A stretch of 25,615 bases of DNA from UBA2979 sp963694535 (GTDB lineage: Bacteria > Chloroflexota > Dehalococcoidia > UBA2979): positions 1-25,615 of the forward strand of contig CAVODE010000020.1 in NCBI GenBank assembly GCA_963694535.1, given 5' to 3'. The stretch's first letter is position 1. Every line of letters begins with the position of its first letter. Position numbers and translations under genes: made by a program. Below the pieces are notes generated by a model. That model did not search any database. It saw nothing but the letters and a program-made list of their open reading frames with translations, and was not told the origin of the DNA. Positions 22,978 to 25,615 of the stretch are shown here, piece after piece.

Positions 22978-24579
22978 CTATTCAAGGTATTGATAAGCAG
23001 GTATCGTAAGGAAATCAACAAACTCCTCGCTTAGGACCAGTTGGTCCAATATCAAGGCCGCCTCATCAAAATGCTGATCTTGGTCGGCGTTAAGACTAGC
23101 GAGCTCTTCAGCCCGAAACTCTGAATACAAATCGGCCGTAATAATTCTGCCATCATCGAGTGGCACCGAATGAATAATCCACTGCCATAACTGTGCCCGA
23201 CTGATCTCGGCTGTTGCCGCATCCTCCATCAAGTTGTTGATCGCAGCAGCACCATTGCCACTTAACCATTGATTTATGTATTGCAGGGCTACCGAAATAT
23301 TTAGTCGAACTCCTATTTCTGTAGTATTCCCCTCGGTGAGATTAGCTCCGCTCAGCGCTGCAGCATCGGCTAACACATCATCACGCTGCCGATCCTTCTG
23401 ATTATCGTTCTCGCCCAGTACCTGCTGAAATGAGGCTCGTGCTGTCGGCTCTAAATCAGGGTGCGCAATCCAAGTCCCATCGAATCCATTTTGTGACTCT
23501 CGGTCTTTATCTGCCTTCACTGCCGCAAGAGCCACAGCATTCAACTCAGCATCTCTTCTGCTGGGAATAAATGCTGACATTCCACCCATCGCGTGAGCTC
23601 CTCGCCGATGGCAAGTCTTCACAAGTAAATCCGTATATGCACTCATAAATGGAACAGTCATCCCTATTTGAGCGCGGTCCGGAAGCGCAAATTCTCGGCG
23701 ATTTCTAAATCGCTTAATTACGCTAAAAATATAATCCCACCGACCAGCATTCAAGCCCGAGATATGCTCCCTTAACTCAAAAAGAATTTCATCCATCTCG
23801 TAGGCAGCCGTAATAGTTTCGATTAATACTGTGGCACGAATTGAACCGCGACTAATACCTAAATTATCCTGACTGAAATTAAATACACTATTCCATAACC
23901 TAGCCTCTAAATGCCCTTCTAACTTGGCTAAATAAAAATAGGGACCAGTGTCTCGCCTGAGTCGCTCGTCAGCATTATGAAATAAGTAAAGTCCCGCATC
24001 AAAAAGTGACGCCGAACATGGGTTTCCATCCACAAACAGATGCTTCTCCTCTAAGTGCCAGCCACGAGGTCGAACAATAAGTGTGACGTCATTCTTAATC
24101 AGCTCATAAGACTTACCGTTGGGTTCTTCCAAAGTCATCTCACCTCGGACCGCATCAGTAAGATTAATCTGAGCTTCAACAACATTTTCCCAGGTAGGTG
24201 AAAGCGAATCCTCCAAATCTGCCATAAACGCGTCTGCATTAGAGTTGAGCGCATTGATCATCATTTTTCTGTCACAAGGACCTGTGATTTCAACCCAACG
24301 CTTCTCTAAATCTTCAGGGCAATCCGCCACAACCCAGTCGCTCTCCCGAATACCGGCCGTCTCATCCAAAAAATCAGGCAACTCACCTGAATCAAACTTA
24401 TGCTGACGTACGATACGCGCCTCCAGAAGTTCAAGCCGAGCAGTATTGAATTCGCGTTGTAAAGACGCAATAAATTCCAGAGCATCAACACTTAATATAT
24501 TCTTCCATCTATCTGGGAAAACACCTCTAATCTCGATCCCTTCGGCTATTTCTTGAATCACCGGACTTGAATTGGACAT
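22978..24579 (-). CDS. aceB: Malate synthase (AceB-type)
   Basis: 533 residues, joins glyoxylate and acetyl-CoA to malate. Seen: ITGPCDRKMMINALNSNADA, FMADLEDSLSPTWEN, LIVRPRGWHLEEKH (R170/R172), TVLIETITAAYEMDEILFEL with the metal-site glutamate, GRWDYIFSVIKRF, NGFDGTWIAHPDL, and MEDAATAEISRAQLWQW with catalytic base D453. Length and motif set match the AceB (isoform A) family. ATG at 24579 has GAGG six bases before it; a GTG four codons earlier would include that site. No isocitrate lyase gene is beside it, so glyoxylate may come from elsewhere, such as glycolate oxidation. A 12-bp palindrome lies 72 bases upstream. It faces the carboxylase gene. Confidence 0.96.
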   Translation of the reverse strand: MSNSSPVIQEIAEGIEIRGVFPDRWKNILSVDALEFIASLQREFNTARLELLEARIVRQHKFDSGELPDFLDETAGIRESDWVVADCPEDLEKRWVEITGPCDRKMMINALNSNADAFMADLEDSLSPTWENVVEAQINLTDAVRGEMTLEEPNGKSYELIKNDVTLIVRPRGWHLEEKHLFVDGNPCSASLFDAGLYLFHNADERLRRDTGPYFYLAKLEGHLEARLWNSVFNFSQDNLGISRGSIRATVLIETITAAYEMDEILFELREHISGLNAGRWDYIFSVIKRFRNRREFALPDRAQIGMTVPFMSAYTDLLVKTCHRRGAHAMGGMSAFIPSRRDAELNAVALAAVKADKDRESQNGFDGTWIAHPDLEPTARASFQQVLGENDNQKDRQRDDVLADAAALSGANLTEGNTTEIGVRLNISVALQYINQWLSGNGAAAINNLMEDAATAEISRAQLWQWIIHSVPLDDGRIITADLYSEFRAEELASLNADQDQHFDEAALILDQLVLSEEFVDFLTIPAYQYLE

Positions 24580-24651
24580 ATAGAACCTCACGCTCTTAAA
24601 GGATGGAGAATTTCAACTCGAAAGAGAGTAACAAATTTCACGAATCCTGTC

Positions 24652-24663
24652 AGTTAGCTAACT
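24652..24663. repeat. 12-bp perfect palindrome upstream of malate synthase
   Basis: AGTTAGCTAACT reads the same on both strands. It lies in the 103-base gap between the MoaD-like gene and malate synthase, 72 bases before the malate synthase ATG and about 20 bases after the MoaD-like stop. It could be an operator; no partner site was seen. Confidence 0.4.
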
Positions 24664-24682
24664 CAGTTAATAAATAACTTAC

Positions 24683-24949
24683 CTAGCCCCCACCAAGTGG
24701 CAGCACCAAATAAATATCACTGTCAGTATCAACAGTTTCTGTTAAACCTCTCGAATCCAGAATTGATCCATCGATGGCGACCGCAAAATCTGATCTCAAA
24801 CCCTCCGAGGTAATAATCTGCGCAGTTAGCTCAGGACAAATCGACTCGAGATTCCTAAAGACTTCCCGCAAAGTGGTTCCAGTCACCTCCACAGAGTCAC
24901 GCATTTCACAAAAAACTTGTAGCGCATTAGGGAGATGAATAATAGGCAT
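24683..24949 (-). CDS. MoaD/ThiS-family ubiquitin-like sulfur carrier
   Basis: 88 residues with a beta-grasp pattern and the C-terminal tail VLPLGGG, which ends in the di-glycine needed for thiocarboxylation. MoaD proteins carry sulfur for molybdopterin synthesis, ThiS for thiamine, and related small modifiers serve other sulfur uses. It begins 16 bases after the stop of the molybdenum hydroxylase large subunit, same strand, so it is probably co-transcribed and serves the molybdenum cofactor; inference. GGGAG lies 3 bases before ATG, a tight but usable site. It has one extra Gly at the end beyond the usual GG. No MoaE is present in the window. Confidence 0.85.
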   Translation of the reverse strand: MPIIHLPNALQVFCEMRDSVEVTGTTLREVFRNLESICPELTAQIITSEGLRSDFAVAIDGSILDSRGLTETVDTDSDIYLVLPLGGG

Positions 24950-24965
24950 AAGCTCCCAAAGATTC

Positions 24966-25615
24966 TTACGAATCGAGCTCAGCTAACTCTCTGAGAATAC
25001 TCTGAGGATTTGCCGGAAGACTACTTACACGAATGCCAACAGCGTCATAGATTGCATTTGCAATCGCCGCTAACGGGGGCACAATGGGTACCTCTCCAAC
25101 TCCGCGAACCCCAAACGGATGCCCAGGATTCGGCACTTCAACTAACACCGTGTCTATCGCTGGAAGGTCGTTGGCAACCGGCATTCGATAATCAAGAAAA
25201 GATGAATTAGCCATCGAACCATCATCGTTATATACGTACTCCTCGTTCAGTGCCATACCTATGCCTTGCACCGCACCACCTTGTATCTGACCCTCGACAT
25301 ACGCGGGATGAATTGCTCGTCCCACATCCTGAATAGCCGTATATCTAAGAACAGTCACCTTGCCGGTGTCTCTGTCCACATGCACATCAGCAATATGTGC
25401 CCCAAAGCATGCGCCAACTTTACCAACATTTGTGGACACTAGATCGGCTCTACCTTGAACCATGCCTCCGGTTGAAGGTAGCTTCGCGGCCGCCGCCTTG
25501 AATGTCATCACTAGGTCGCCAGGCCCATGCAACGACGCATCAACAGGACTGTAATTCACGTCATCGACTGGAACTTCCCAGATTTTCGCGATACGTTCCT
25601 CAAGTTGGCTACTGA
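24966..25615 (-). CDS. Molybdenum hydroxylase large subunit (xanthine dehydrogenase / CO dehydrogenase family), partial C-terminal part
   Basis: About 216 residues of the C-terminus; the N-terminal portion and start lie beyond the right edge (first whole codon ends at 25613). The visible part covers molybdopterin-binding domain 2: ADVHVDRDTGKVTVLRYTAIQDVGRAI, YVEGQIQGGAVQGIGMAL, and PFGVRGVGEVPIVPPLAAIA, where the glutamate of GVGE is the catalytic base conserved in the family. It ends LPANPQSILRELAELDS. The enzyme hydroxylates a carbon centre using molybdopterin cofactor, with FAD and iron-sulfur subunits that should lie upstream. Substrate cannot be told: the active-site loop that marks true CO dehydrogenases is outside the window. 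Confidence 0.9.
   Translation of the reverse strand, partial: SSQLEERIAKIWEVPVDDVNYSPVDASLHGPGDLVMTFKAAAAKLPSTGGMVQGRADLVSTNVGKVGACFGAHIADVHVDRDTGKVTVLRYTAIQDVGRAIHPAYVEGQIQGGAVQGIGMALNEEYVYNDDGSMANSSFLDYRMPVANDLPAIDTVLVEVPNPGHPFGVRGVGEVPIVPPLAAIANAIYDAVGIRVSSLPANPQSILRELAELDS

Noticed and set aside
24966..25615. True aerobic CO dehydrogenase (CoxL)
   Set aside because: The diagnostic active-site loop is outside the window; only the broad molybdenum hydroxylase family can be supported.
1..25615. CRISPR array, tRNA, rRNA, phage or toxin-antitoxin genes
   Set aside because: No spaced direct repeats, no cloverleaf or rRNA sequence, and no such proteins were seen on either strand. All gaps between genes are shorter than 300 bases.

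Overview
The window reads as ordinary, densely coded bacterial chromosome (about 17 genes, short gaps, no rRNA, tRNA, IS element, phage gene or CRISPR array that I can see). Base composition is moderate. The gene mix is luciferase-like flavin monooxygenase, FMN hydroxy-acid dehydrogenase, FAD halogenase-like enzyme, family III CoA transferase, single-chain acyl-CoA carboxylase, molybdenum hydroxylase and an oligopeptide-type ABC importer with a Tat-lipoprotein binding protein. It suggests a heterotrophic, aerobic, gram-positive-like oligotroph; a marine Chloroflexota of the SAR202 kind is my best guess, but it is inferred from gene style only.

Layout. 1-3023 (minus strand): a YceI-like anchored lipid-binding protein, a luciferase-like monooxygenase and the N-terminal two thirds of a thiamine-diphosphate enzyme cut by the window edge. 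3132-4289 (plus): metal-dependent amidohydrolase. 4300-6793 (minus): FMN alpha-hydroxy-acid dehydrogenase downstream of a Bcr/CflA-type MFS exporter. 6897-8959: TrmL tRNA methyltransferase (plus) facing an ABC-F ATPase (minus). 9026-10260 (plus): an unrecognised protein and a DoxX-like membrane protein. 10302-11978 (minus): a flavin-dependent halogenase-like enzyme. 12021-16918 (minus): ABC importer operon in the order dppB, dppC copy 1, dppC copy 2, substrate-binding lipoprotein, ending in a strong hairpin terminator; no ATPase genes are present. 17128-22958 (plus): a two-gene, translationally coupled acyl-CoA module, a double-length CoA transferase followed by a single-chain biotin-dependent carboxylase. 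22978-24579 (minus): malate synthase. 24683-25615 (minus): MoaD/ThiS-like protein behind the C-terminal end of a molybdenum hydroxylase large subunit.

The most notable points are (i) the CoA transferase-carboxylase operon, in which the first half of the CoA transferase has lost the catalytic aspartate; (ii) a tandem duplication of dppC that carried along the tail of dppB and now shows mosaic identity that looks like gene conversion; and (iii) the halogenase-like flavoenzyme with WxWxIP motif, candidate substrate-site lysine and a C-terminal extension. No entirely new defence or mobile system is evident.
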